From positions 1 to 21,826 of the forward strand of contig JBMOIF010000038.1 of NCBI GenBank assembly GCA_049317465.1: DNA of 21,826 nt. The letters run 5' to 3'. The notes under the pieces are model-generated. The model did no database searches. It saw only the letters and a list, made by a program, of their open reading frames with translations, and was not told where the DNA came from. Shown here in pieces: positions 7,490 to 14,849 of the stretch. Each line of letters opens with the position of its first letter. Within the stretch, counting starts at the first letter, position 1. The DNA is from CAIQIA01 sp049317465 (lineage in GTDB: Bacteria; Cyanobacteriota; Cyanobacteriia; PCC-6307; Cyanobiaceae). Both the position numbers and the translations under genes were made by a program.

Positions 7490-7777
7490 ATGCGTCTCGC
7501 CGAGCTGCAGCAGCTGGCCCCCCAGCTCCATGAGCTGCTCGCCCGCCATGGCGCGAGTAACCCTGCGGTGTTCGGCTCTGTGGCGCGTGATCAGGCCACC
7601 CCCAGCAGCGATGTGGATCTGCTGGTAGACCTTCCAGCCGGCGCCAGCCTGTTTGACCGCGCCGAACTGAAATCCGATCTGGAGGATCTGCTGCACGCCC
7701 GGGTGGATCTGATTCGCCGCCGAAACCTCAAGCCCGATCTGAAAGCCACGGTGGAAGCCGACGCCATACCCTTGTGA
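7490..7777 (+). CDS. mntA: MntA-type nucleotidyltransferase antitoxin
   Basis: A 95-residue minimal nucleotidyltransferase of the MNT fold. GS at 29-30 is followed at the exact GSX10DXD spacing by Asp41 and Asp43 (SSDVDLLVDLP), with a third acidic residue, Asp73, in ARVDLI. All three metal ligands are present. In characterised MntA-HepT modules this protein AMPylates the tyrosine of the HEPN toxin RX4HXY motif and so neutralises it. ATG at 7490 is preferred over an in-frame TTG at 7481. It overlaps hepT by one base (TGATG). Because hepT is frameshifted, this antitoxin may now lack a working partner. Confidence 0.85.
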   Translation: MRLAELQQLAPQLHELLARHGASNPAVFGSVARDQATPSSDVDLLVDLPAGASLFDRAELKSDLEDLLHARVDLIRRRNLKPDLKATVEADAIPL

Positions 7778-8108
7778 TGGACCCACGCGATCACCAAGCG
7801 CTGATCGATATTCGGGATGTTCTCGATCGAGCCATGGGCTACCCGATTGAAGGCGGCGAAGCTTTTTATGAGAAGGACTATCTTCAGGATGCGGTGGTTC
7901 GCTGCTTGGAGATCCTTGGCGAAGCCAGCAAGCGTCTCAGTCCTGAATGGCGGCGGCTTCACCCTCAGGTGCCTTGGCGGGCGATGGCAGGGATGCGCGA
8001 CATCCTGTTCACGCCTACGACCAGGTCGATCTGGAGGAGGTCTGGATGGCCTATCAGCGTTTTCCCGAGATCCGTAGCGCCGTTCAGGTGATCCTCAATC
8101 AGGGCTGA
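7777..8108 (+). pseudogene. hepT: Frameshifted HepT (HEPN) toxin
   Basis: The N-terminal 78 residues are a normal HepT HEPN protein: ALIDIRDVLDRAMGY, then LQDAVVRCLEILGEASKRLS and PWRAMAGMRDILF. The frame then shifts after base 8010. Restoring one C there gives HAYDQVDLEEVWMAYQRFPE and a natural end at 8106-8108, a 111-residue protein of typical size. The lost base falls on the catalytic histidine codon of RX4HXY (Arg74, His79, Tyr81). As it stands, the unshifted product ends at 8091 with an unrelated tail and no His or AMPylation Tyr. It is either a real inactivation or a one-base error in a CC pair. Confidence 0.82.
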
Positions 8109-8142
8109 TGCCCGCCCATTCGTGCCAGGGGTTTCCCGAACA

Positions 8143-8252
8143 CCTGCCAGCACCACGCTGTTCCACTGGAAGCGCCAGAGCACCAGCCGCGCCGGCGTCA
8201 TCACCGAGCCGTTTCGCTGTCTGGGCTTCCCGCCATGGCGTTGGCGGTTTGA
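8143..8252 (+). pseudogene. Decayed DUF3427-type helicase C-terminus, copy 3
   Basis: The shortest remnant. PASTTLFHWKRQSTS corresponds to the family block ISPTLFHWxSQST, which copies 1 and 2 have both lost. It then jumps to GVITEPFRCLGF, missing the block between. A second deletion jumps to ATGGCGTTGGCGGTT plus a stop (MALAV), here TGA instead of TAG. It begins about 35 nt after the restored hepT stop. Since it keeps what the other copies lack, it decayed independently of them. Confidence 0.7.
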
Positions 8253-8295
8253 GGGGGCAACCCCCATCAACCCCTCTCAAAACAGAGTTTTTGAG
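8253..8295. terminator. Two small hairpins, possible terminator
   Basis: GGGGG-CAA-CCCCC at 8253-8265 is followed by CTCAAAA, a 6-nt loop and TTTTGAG at 8276-8295. They come straight after helicase-tail copy 3, at the end of the toxin-antitoxin patch. The second stem has an A/T-rich top and no T-run after it, so intrinsic termination is only a possibility. Confidence 0.3.
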
Positions 8296-8617
8296 GAGTG
8301 CCAAGGCCCCCATCCCCTGGGTGCTGAGTGTCTCCCAGTCATTGATCATGGCGGTCGCCACGGGAGTTAGCATCCGAAAGGATGACGTCGATCAGTTGAT
8401 CCTGTTCCGATTTCCTGCACCGCCGATTCCCTGCGCCGGAAATGGCTCCGGAGCTGAAGCGCTACAGCCAGTGTGACTCTTTTGGCGCCCCTGCTGTCGC
8501 CAGGCATCACTTCTGATCTAATGCCTGCTGGCCCGTTTAACCCGCCGATCACAGCCTCAAGCCCATCGCAGCCCTAAGACTGCAGAGCATCCACCCGCTT
8601 CCGTCGCCACACGATCC
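8296..8617. other. Intergenic stretch with no supported gene
   Basis: Between the hairpins and the peptidase gene there are only short open frames with no recognisable family, such as one reading AVATGVSIRKDDVDQLILF. I see no clear promoter, RNA gene or repeat. A short symmetric element, GATCA-GT-TGATC, occurs at 8390-8401. The stretch may contain further decayed accessory DNA. Confidence 0.4.
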
Positions 8618-9520
8618 ATGCGCAGCCAAGAGCAGTTGATCACGATCGATGGCCACCGGGTCTGGACAAGGCGAGTCGGAACGACAAGCAGGCCGGATCG
8701 CTTACCCATCGTGTTGCTCCATGGAGGCCCGGGGGTGCCGAGCGATTACCTCGAACCTTTGGAGCTTCTGGCGGCCGATGGCCGTGAAGTGATCCGCTAC
8801 GACCAGCTCGGTTGCGGCCGCTCCGATCATCCTGATGATCCTGCCTTCATGCGGGTGGATTACTTCCTGGCGGAGCTGGCCCAGGTGCGCGAGGCCCTCG
8901 GCCTCGATCGAATCCATCTCTATGGCCAGTCGTGGGGCGGAATGCTGGCCCTGGAGGCGGCCCTCTCCGGAGCATCAGGCATCGCCAGCCTGGTGCTCTC
9001 CAATTCCCCGGCAAGCATGCCTCTTTGGGTTGCCGAGACGACGCGACTGCGCTGTGAACTGCCTGACCCGATTCGGCGGATTCTCGATGAGTATGAACAG
9101 GCTGGAAATACCGATAGTCCCGCTTATCAGGAAGCCATGATGGAATTCTATCGACGCCATGTCTGCCGGCTGGATCCCTGGCCCGATTGCCTGCTGCGCT
9201 CCTTCAGTGCCATGGAGGAAGATCCGCGTGTGTACCAGGCGATGTGCGGCCCGAATGAGTTCTACGTCACCGGCAGCCTTCGCGATTGGGATGTGAGTGA
9301 TCGCCTGGGAGAAATTCGCCAGCCGACGCTGGTGATCGGCGGCCGTTTCGACGAGGCCACTCCCGCCATCACCGAGGCCCTGCATCGCGGCATTCTCGGG
9401 TCCGAATGGGCTGTTCTTGAGGAGTGCTCCCATCTCTGCCACCTGGAGCAGCCTGATGCCTACCGCACGCTTCTTGGTGCGTTCCTCCAGCGGGTGGAGG
9501 ATGGCCAGACGGATGGGTGA
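8618..9520 (+). CDS. Proline iminopeptidase-family alpha/beta hydrolase (S33)
   Basis: A 300-residue alpha/beta hydrolase of the proline iminopeptidase type (tricorn-F1-like). The oxyanion motif is HGGPG (35-39), and the nucleophile elbow GQSWGG places Ser105. The likely acid is Asp245 in GGRFDEATP, and the likely base is His272 in ECSHLCHLEQP. The lid/linker block PNEFYVTGSLRDWDVSDRL is typical of this subfamily. The family removes N-terminal proline or other residues from peptides; some members are amidases or esterases, so the substrate is not certain. There is no signal peptide, so it is cytoplasmic. It stands alone after the accessory patch. No clear ribosome binding site precedes the ATG. 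Confidence 0.88.
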   Translation: MRSQEQLITIDGHRVWTRRVGTTSRPDRLPIVLLHGGPGVPSDYLEPLELLAADGREVIRYDQLGCGRSDHPDDPAFMRVDYFLAELAQVREALGLDRIHLYGQSWGGMLALEAALSGASGIASLVLSNSPASMPLWVAETTRLRCELPDPIRRILDEYEQAGNTDSPAYQEAMMEFYRRHVCRLDPWPDCLLRSFSAMEEDPRVYQAMCGPNEFYVTGSLRDWDVSDRLGEIRQPTLVIGGRFDEATPAITEALHRGILGSEWAVLEECSHLCHLEQPDAYRTLLGAFLQRVEDGQTDG

Positions 9521-9676
9521 TTGATCAGGAGCAGCGGCTTAGGTAGGCACGACGTCCCGAATCTGTAGCGAACACCTGTCTTCACACCAAAACCATCGAA
9601 GCTGCCGAACTGACGTGACCCCCTCGCCCCGTCCACAACCAGGTCCAGATAGCCTGATCCCCCGATCCTGCCCCCT

Positions 9677-10096
9677 GTGGACTCCGCCAGCCTGCGTGCC
9701 CTGTTCAGCAAGCCCTACGGCGCACCGGCCCCCACCGAAGCCCAGTGGCGTGCCATGTATGCCGATGATGTGCATTTCCAGGACCCCACCCAGAACAAGC
9801 AGGGCATCGCCGCCTATCTGGCCGCCCAGGAAGGGCTGCTGAAGCGCTGCGACGACACCTACCTCACCCCCGGCGCCATTGCCGTCGAAGGCGACACGGC
9901 CTTTGTGGAATGGGAGATGGGGTTGAAGATCAAGGGGATCGAATTCATCTACCCCGGCACCACCCGGCTGCGTTTCAACAGCGACGGCAAGATCGTTGAC
10001 CATCGCGACTACTTCGATTTCGTGGGTCCCACCTTTGAGCCGGTGCCGGTGGTGGGTGGCTTCGTGCGCTGGCTGTACCGCCGCTTCGTGACCTGA
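9677..10096 (+). CDS. NTF2-like / SnoaL-like family protein
   Basis: A 139-residue protein with a GTG start (VDSASLRALFSKPYG). The pattern is a cone-shaped NTF2-like fold: an N-terminal helix, MYADDVHFQDPTQNKQGIAAY with the usual DP turn, then the strands AIAVEGDTAFVEWEMGLKIK, GTTRLRFNSDGKIVDHRDYF and a C-terminal basic helix RWLYRRFV. Such proteins include steroid isomerases, limonene epoxide hydrolases and many binding proteins of unknown function. The His-Arg-Asp-Tyr near the end is typical of the superfamily. No partner gene reveals the substrate. About 155 bp without a gene precede it. Confidence 0.75.
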   Translation: MDSASLRALFSKPYGAPAPTEAQWRAMYADDVHFQDPTQNKQGIAAYLAAQEGLLKRCDDTYLTPGAIAVEGDTAFVEWEMGLKIKGIEFIYPGTTRLRFNSDGKIVDHRDYFDFVGPTFEPVPVVGGFVRWLYRRFVT

Positions 10097-10164
10097 AGCC
10101 GCCGGTGGCAGCAACGGGACAATGGCGGCGGGGCCCGTCGTCCTGTCCTCCCGCCTGATCTGCC

Positions 10165-11010
10165 GTGATCCGCCTCTGGAGTCGCGATGCCCTGCCGCCG
10201 CTGCCGCCCCTGCGGCTGGCGGTGGTGGGCCACGTCGAATGGGTCGACTTCCTGGCGGTGGATGTGCTGCCGGCGGCGGGGTTGATCGGCCATGCTTCCC
10301 GCTTTCTGGCCGAACCCGCCGGCGGCGGGGCCGTGGTGGCAGTGCAGCTGGCGCGGCTGCTGGGCCGGCCGGTGCCGTTCTTCACCGCCCTGGGCCGTGA
10401 TGCCACCGGCGAACGGGCCGCGGCGCGGCTCACGGAGCTTGGCCTTGACCTGCACGTGGCCTGGCGCGAGCCGCCGACCCGCCGTGGGGTGAGCTTCGTC
10501 GATGACCACGGCGACCGCTCAATCACGGTGATCGGCGAACGCCTCAGCCCCACCGCCGCCGATCCCCTGCCCTGGGATGCGCTGGCCGCCTGTGACGGGG
10601 TGTTCGTGACCGCCGCCGATGCCGCCGCCCTGCGCGCCTGCCGCGCCGCCAGCGTGCTGGCCGCCACGCCGCGGCTGGGGCTGGCGTTGATGCAACAGGC
10701 GGGGGTGGGCCTTGATGCCCTCATCGGCAGTGGCCTGGATCCCGGCGAAGCAGTGCCGGCCGGTGCCCTGCAGCCGCCGCCGCGGTGGCAGATCGCCACC
10801 GAAGGCGCCGCCGGCGGCCGGGCCGAGCCCGGCGGCCGCTTTGCCGCACCGGCCCTGAGCGCCCCGGTGATCGACAGCTATGGCTGCGGCGACAGCTTCG
10901 CGGCCGGGGTCACCGCCGGCCTCGCCGCCGGCTGGAGCCTGGAGCAGGCGATCAGCCTCGGCTGCCATTGCGGCGCCGCCTGCACCGCCCGCTTCGGGCC
11001 CTACGGCTGA
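10165..11010 (+). CDS. PfkB-family carbohydrate/nucleoside kinase
   Basis: A 281-residue ribokinase/PfkB-type kinase. RLAVVGHVEWVDFL is the N-terminal strand, and AGGGAVVAVQLARLLG (52-67) is the substrate-side glycine motif. ALGRDATGERAAARLTELGL matches PfkB signature 1. DSYGCGDSFAAGVTAGL (237-253) is signature 2, with catalytic base Asp243 and an unusual Cys in place of Ala in the GAGD anion hole. The substrate cannot be told from the sequence. The start is GTG at 10165. The gene ends 10 nt inside the convergent end of arsJ. No operon partner is apparent. Confidence 0.85.
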   Translation: MIRLWSRDALPPLPPLRLAVVGHVEWVDFLAVDVLPAAGLIGHASRFLAEPAGGGAVVAVQLARLLGRPVPFFTALGRDATGERAAARLTELGLDLHVAWREPPTRRGVSFVDDHGDRSITVIGERLSPTAADPLPWDALAACDGVFVTAADAAALRACRAASVLAATPRLGLALMQQAGVGLDALIGSGLDPGEAVPAGALQPPPRWQIATEGAAGGRAEPGGRFAAPALSAPVIDSYGCGDSFAAGVTAGLAAGWSLEQAISLGCHCGAACTARFGPYG

Positions 11011-12248
11011 GCCGGCCTGGGCAGGCGGCCGCTCACCAGCCAGGCGGCGGCCACCAGCACCGCCGAGGCCCACAGGCAGGCCTGCAGCCCCCCCAGCAGA
11101 AACAACGCCCCCGACAGCACCGTGCCCAGCAGCCGGCCGGCGGCATTGGCCATGTAATAGAAGCCCACGTTGAGGCTCACCGATTCGGCATCGGTGTAGG
11201 CCAGCACCATGTAGCTGTGGATCGAGGAGTTCATCGCGAACACGGCCCCGAACGTTGCCAGGCCCACCACCAAGGCGATGCCTGGGTTGCCCACGTTGCG
11301 CCACAGGCTGATGGCGATCAGGGCGGGGATGGCCGTCAGCACGGCGCTCCAGAACTGCACGGCAGACACCCCTGGAGGCGCACTTTCGCCCCAGCTGCGC
11401 CGCAGGGCCGGTGCCGAGGCCTGGATGATCCCGTAGCCGATCACCCAGAGGCCCATGAAACCGCCCACCTCCCAGTACTTCCAACCCAGGGCCGCCTGCA
11501 GGAACACCGGCAGGGCCACCACGAACCAGACATCACGGGCGCCGAAAAGGAAGAAGCGAGCCAAGGACAGCACATTGATGCCCTTCGATTTGGAGAACAG
11601 GGCCGTGATGGCGGGCTTCTCCTTCATGCGTCCGATCTCTCCGGGCAGCACCAGGGTGATCAGAAAGGAGAGAAACAGGCCCGCGGCCATGGCTCCAACG
11701 GCGGCACTGAAACCGATCTTGGTGAGCAGCAATCCCCCCAGGAAGAAGCCCACCCCCTTGAGGGCGTTCTTGGAGCCGGTGAGGATCGCCACCCATTGGA
11801 ACAGCTGGTTCTCGCCCCGGCTGGGGTCGTCCGGGGTTTCCGGCACCACCGTCTTGATGGCGCTCTTGGCGCTCATCTTGTTGAGGTCCTTGGCGATGCC
11901 GCTGATCGCCTGGGCCACCATCACGTAGGCCACACTCCACCAGCGCGGCCAGTCGTCGGCCACTGGAATCAGCATCAGCAGGGCCGCCACCTGCATCAGC
12001 GTTCCGGCCCAGAGGGTGAGCCGCAGCCCGAAACGGGCCCCCAGCCAGCCGCCGTAGAGGTTGGTGACGATGCCGAAGAACTCGTAGAAGAGAAACAGAA
12101 AGGCAATCTCGAGCGTGCTGTAGCCGAGCGCGTGAAAGTGGAACACCACCAGCATCCGCAGGGCGCCGTCGGTGAGCGTGAAGGCCCAGTAGTTGGCCGT
12201 CACCACGGCGTACTGCTGAACCGGCGTCAGAAGACGTGCCATGGTCAT
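11001..12248 (-). CDS. arsJ: ArsJ, organoarsenical (1-arseno-3-phosphoglycerate) efflux permease
   Basis: A 415-residue major-facilitator membrane protein with about 12 hydrophobic segments, starting MTMARLLTPVQQYAVVTANY. Motifs include YGGWLGARFGLRLTLWAG, the MFS loop 2-3 signature, and SGIAKDLNKMSAKSAIK. The ATG overlaps the gap stop by 4 nt (ATGA), so translation is coupled to GAPDH, and arsR is divergent next to gap. In characterised systems ArsJ exports 1-arseno-3-phosphoglycerate made by the partner GAPDH. The compound breaks down to arsenate outside, giving arsenate resistance. The assignment rests on both the sequence type and this diagnostic context. It is convergent with the PfkB-family gene, with a 10-nt overlap. 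Confidence 0.88.
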   Translation of the reverse strand: MTMARLLTPVQQYAVVTANYWAFTLTDGALRMLVVFHFHALGYSTLEIAFLFLFYEFFGIVTNLYGGWLGARFGLRLTLWAGTLMQVAALLMLIPVADDWPRWWSVAYVMVAQAISGIAKDLNKMSAKSAIKTVVPETPDDPSRGENQLFQWVAILTGSKNALKGVGFFLGGLLLTKIGFSAAVGAMAAGLFLSFLITLVLPGEIGRMKEKPAITALFSKSKGINVLSLARFFLFGARDVWFVVALPVFLQAALGWKYWEVGGFMGLWVIGYGIIQASAPALRRSWGESAPPGVSAVQFWSAVLTAIPALIAISLWRNVGNPGIALVVGLATFGAVFAMNSSIHSYMVLAYTDAESVSLNVGFYYMANAAGRLLGTVLSGALFLLGGLQACLWASAVLVAAAWLVSGRLPRPAQP

Positions 12249-13270
12249 TGCGCCGCCAGGGCGGCCACATGGCAGGCCAGGTCGGCCATGCGGCAGCTGT
12301 AGCCCCATTCGTTGTCGTACCAGGCGTAGACCTTGAGCTGGGTGCCGTTCACCACCATCGTCGACAGGCCGTCGACGATGGTGCTGCGGTCGTCGTTGAC
12401 GTAGTCGACCGACACCAGCGGCCGGGTCTCGTAGCCGAGGATCCCCTGCAGTGGACCGGCGGCGGCGGCCGCGAAGGCGGCATTGGCCTCGTCGACCGTC
12501 ACCGGCCGTTCGAGTTCGAACACCGCGTCGGTGAGCGAGGCATTGAGCAGCGGCACCCGCACGGCATGGCCGTTGAGCCTGCCCTGCAGCTCGGGAAAGA
12601 TCAGGCCGATCGCCCGGGCCGAGCCGGTGCTGGTGGGGATCAGGCTCTGGCTGCACGAGCGGGCCCGGCGCAGGTCGCTCTTGAAGGCATCGACCACCAC
12701 CTGGGTGTTGGTGACGTCATGCAGGGTGGTGATCGACCCATGGCGGATGCCGAAGCTGCCGTGCACCACCTGCACGATCGGCGCCAGGCAGTTGGTGGTG
12801 CACGAGGCGGCCGTGAGCAGCTGGTGGCGGCCGGGATCCACCTGCTGGTGGTTGATGCCGTAGACGATGTTGAGCGCTTCCTCGCCTGCCACCACACCCT
12901 TCACCGGGCAGGCCACGATCACGTGCCGCAGGCCCACCGCATCGAAGTAGGGCTGCAGGGCCTCGGGGGTCTTGATGCGGCCGCTGCACTCGAGCACCAT
13001 CTGCACACCGGCCTCCCGCCAGGGCACGGCGGTGGGGTCGCTGTGCCGTGACCAGGTCACTGGGGTGCCTGTGACGGCGAAGCCCCTGTCGTCGGCGGTG
13101 ACCGCCGGCGCCCAGCGGCCGTGCACCGAATCGAAGCTGAGCAGGTGGGCGGCGGCGGCGGCATCGCCGGCGGGGTCGTTGACGTGCACGATCCGGATGC
13201 CGGGGCGGCCCCAGAGGGCCCGGAAGACGAGGCGGCCGATGCGACCGAAACCGTTGATGCCGATGTTCAT
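12245..13270 (-). CDS. gap: Glyceraldehyde-3-phosphate dehydrogenase of the ars cassette
   Basis: A 341-residue GAPDH, complete. The NAD-binding motif INGFGRIGR (5-13) is followed by Asp32. The active site is AASCTTNCLAP with Cys157, and the catalytic base is His184 in HDVTNTQ; a variant of this kind is usual in arsenic-operon GAPDHs rather than the HSYTNDQ type of glycolytic ones. The C-terminus has YAWYDNEWGYSCRM. The ATG at 13270 directly begins MNIGINGFGR. The presumed job is phosphorylating or arsenylating dehydrogenation of glyceraldehyde 3-phosphate, with arsenate giving 1-arseno-3-phosphoglycerate for ArsJ. It is translationally coupled to arsJ and divergent from arsR. A glycolytic or Calvin-cycle role is less likely because of this context. 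Confidence 0.93.
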   Translation of the reverse strand: MNIGINGFGRIGRLVFRALWGRPGIRIVHVNDPAGDAAAAAHLLSFDSVHGRWAPAVTADDRGFAVTGTPVTWSRHSDPTAVPWREAGVQMVLECSGRIKTPEALQPYFDAVGLRHVIVACPVKGVVAGEEALNIVYGINHQQVDPGRHQLLTAASCTTNCLAPIVQVVHGSFGIRHGSITTLHDVTNTQVVVDAFKSDLRRARSCSQSLIPTSTGSARAIGLIFPELQGRLNGHAVRVPLLNASLTDAVFELERPVTVDEANAAFAAAAAGPLQGILGYETRPLVSVDYVNDDRSTIVDGLSTMVVNGTQLKVYAWYDNEWGYSCRMADLACHVAALAAQ

Positions 13271-13304
13271 GGGCCGCAGATGGTGGGCGACGCCCCGACC
13301 ATAG

Positions 13305-13320
13305 ATCAACTAAAATTGAT
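13305..13320. promoter_or_regulatory. Likely ArsR operator between arsR and gap
   Basis: ATCAA-N6-TTGAT, a perfect 5-bp inverted repeat, is centred in the 71-bp gap between the divergent arsR and gap genes. This resembles the operators of ArsR/SmtB-family repressors. A TAAAAT hexamer inside the spacer and right arm (13311-13316) fits a -10 box for arsR, which would give a very short leader before the GTG at 13342. No good -35 box is visible. Binding would block both directions at once. Confidence 0.65.
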
Positions 13321-13341
13321 GCATCCAGTGTCCGGCGGCCC

Positions 13342-13674
13342 GTGCCCGCGTCCATCGCCGATCTCGATCTCGACCGCGACCAGGCGCTTGAGTTGCTGCG
13401 GGCCCTGGCCGATCCGATCCGGTTCCAGGTCGTTGAGGCCCTGGCGGGCGGCGAGCGCTGCGTCTGCGAGCTCACCGCCGAGCTGGATCTGGCCCAGTCG
13501 CGGCTCTCGTTTCACCTCAGGGTGCTCAGGCAGGCCGGGCTGATCAGTGGCCGTCAGCAGGGCCGCTGGATGTACTACAGCCTGCAGCCCGAAGCGCTGC
13601 CCCGCCTGCGGGGCTGGCTGGCCGGCTGGCCTCGGCCCCGCAGCCCCCGGGATGGTCAGCTCACCGGCTGCTGA
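13342..13674 (+). CDS. arsR: ArsR-family arsenic-responsive repressor
   Basis: A 110-residue winged-helix repressor. The helix RALADPIRFQVVEALAGGE is followed by CVCELTAELDLAQSRLSFHL, in which the CXC pair sits where ArsR proteins bind As(III). The recognition helix is SRLSFHLRVLRQAGL, and the wing is GRQQGRWMYYSL. An extra Cys is the last residue. The start is GTG at 13342; no ATG lies in frame upstream. It would repress itself and the gap-arsJ pair until arsenite binds. Its end overlaps the convergent MscS gene by 19 nt. Confidence 0.9.
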   Translation: MPASIADLDLDRDQALELLRALADPIRFQVVEALAGGERCVCELTAELDLAQSRLSFHLRVLRQAGLISGRQQGRWMYYSLQPEALPRLRGWLAGWPRPRSPRDGQLTGC

Positions 13675-14849
13675 AAGGTGATGCCCTGCTCGACGAAGGT
13701 CTCGCAGATCTCCAGCCGCAAGGCGCTGGTGACACCGCCGCCCTTGAGCGGATCAGCCACCGAGAACGACAGCTGGTAGCTGAACGTGCCGGGGCCGTAA
13801 TCCTGCAGCGAGGCCTTCGGTGGCGGCTCCGCCAGCACGCCGGGGTGGTTGCCGGCGATCGCTTCGAGCAGCTCCAGAATCTCGCGGGGGCCGTGGCGTT
13901 CCGACACCTGCAGCATCAGCGAGCAGCGGCGGGTGCGGTCGCTGCGGGTGAACGAGGTTGTGGTGGCCGTGAAGAAGCTCTGGTTGGGAATCATCAGTTC
14001 GGCGTTGTCGCTGCCGCGCCAGAGGGTGGTGGCCCGCAGCCCCAGCTGTCGCACCTCGCAGGGCTGGCCGTCGATGATCAGCACCTCACCGGGGCGCACC
14101 GATCCTTCGAACAGCAGCCAGAGGCCGCTGATGAAGTTCGAGAAGATCTCTTTCACCCCGAAGCCCAGACCCACCGACAGTCCGCCGGCCACCGCCAGCA
14201 GGCCGTTGCGGTTGAAGCCCAGGTGGTACAGCCCCCAGAGGATGCCGATGCTCACCATCGAGTAGCGCAGCACCAGTTCCATGGCGCGGCGGCTGCCCTG
14301 GGTCAGGCCCAGCGACCGGCCCGACAGCCAGCTGAGGCCCGCCGCCGGCACCACCGACCCCACCATCAGCAGATAGAGCACCAGAGCCACCTCGCTGAGG
14401 TTGCCGAGGGACACCGGGCTGCCGAACCATTGCCCGAGGGGCACGTTCGCCAGGTCGCTGAGGGTGTCGACCGCATTGAGCAGCCCCAGCACCACCAGAA
14501 GCAGGAACATCGGCCGCAGCAGGCGGGTGCGCAGGTGCTGGAAGGCATCGGTCGGCAGGCGTGGTTCGAGCACGAACCGCTCGAGCACCCCCAGGCCGAT
14601 GCGGGCCAGGCTCACCTCGGCCAGCAGCAGCACCAGGCCGTTGGGCTGGCCCAGCAGCTGCAGGGGCAGCGCCATCAGCAGCAGCAGCGGCAGGGCCCGC
14701 ACCGGAAACGGCAGCGGCTGGCGGCGTGGCTCGGGCAGGCGGCCGGCCACCACCAGGGCCAGGCTCGCCAGCAGCAGCTGCTGCAGCACCACCGGCCGCT
14801 GCAGATACCCCAGCCAGCCCAGGGCCTGGTCAACGAGCAGCTCGATCAT
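13656..14849 (-). CDS. MscS-family small-conductance mechanosensitive channel
   Basis: A 397-residue membrane protein. Several hydrophobic segments in the first 230 residues precede the MscS pore helix and beta domain: AVAGGLSVGLGFGVKEIFSN, with the Gly/Ala-packed pore-lining helix, then SGLWLLFEGSVRPGEVLII, and VRQLGLRATTLWRGSDNAEL with MIPNQSFF. The C-terminal alpha/beta domain follows (SLMLQVSERHGPREILELLE). It is longer than E. coli MscS (286) because of extra N-terminal membrane helices. It would release solutes on hypo-osmotic shock. It is coupled by a 4-nt overlap to the upstream solute-binding lipoprotein gene, and its end overlaps convergent arsR by 19 nt. Confidence 0.9.
   Translation of the reverse strand: MIELLVDQALGWLGYLQRPVVLQQLLLASLALVVAGRLPEPRRQPLPFPVRALPLLLLMALPLQLLGQPNGLVLLLAEVSLARIGLGVLERFVLEPRLPTDAFQHLRTRLLRPMFLLLVVLGLLNAVDTLSDLANVPLGQWFGSPVSLGNLSEVALVLYLLMVGSVVPAAGLSWLSGRSLGLTQGSRRAMELVLRYSMVSIGILWGLYHLGFNRNGLLAVAGGLSVGLGFGVKEIFSNFISGLWLLFEGSVRPGEVLIIDGQPCEVRQLGLRATTLWRGSDNAELMIPNQSFFTATTTSFTRSDRTRRCSLMLQVSERHGPREILELLEAIAGNHPGVLAEPPPKASLQDYGPGTFSYQLSFSVADPLKGGGVTSALRLEICETFVEQGITFQQPVS

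Noticed and set aside
6303..8252. Repeats flanking toxin-antitoxin modules considered as an insertion sequence, integron attC array or CRISPR
   Set aside because: No transposase or integrase, no terminal inverted repeats, no attC-type secondary structure and no regular spacer array were seen. The repeats are coding remnants.
10785..12302. A 505-codon open frame on the plus strand opposite arsJ
   Set aside because: It overlaps the end of the PfkB-family gene and is antisense to arsJ. The composition is Arg/His/Gln/Gly-rich and nothing is recognisable.
12249..12656. Long 5' extension of the arsJ frame to an upstream ATG
   Set aside because: The extra 136 residues lie inside gap in another frame and are Arg/Gly-rich. 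The ATG overlapping the gap stop gives a proper membrane protein start.
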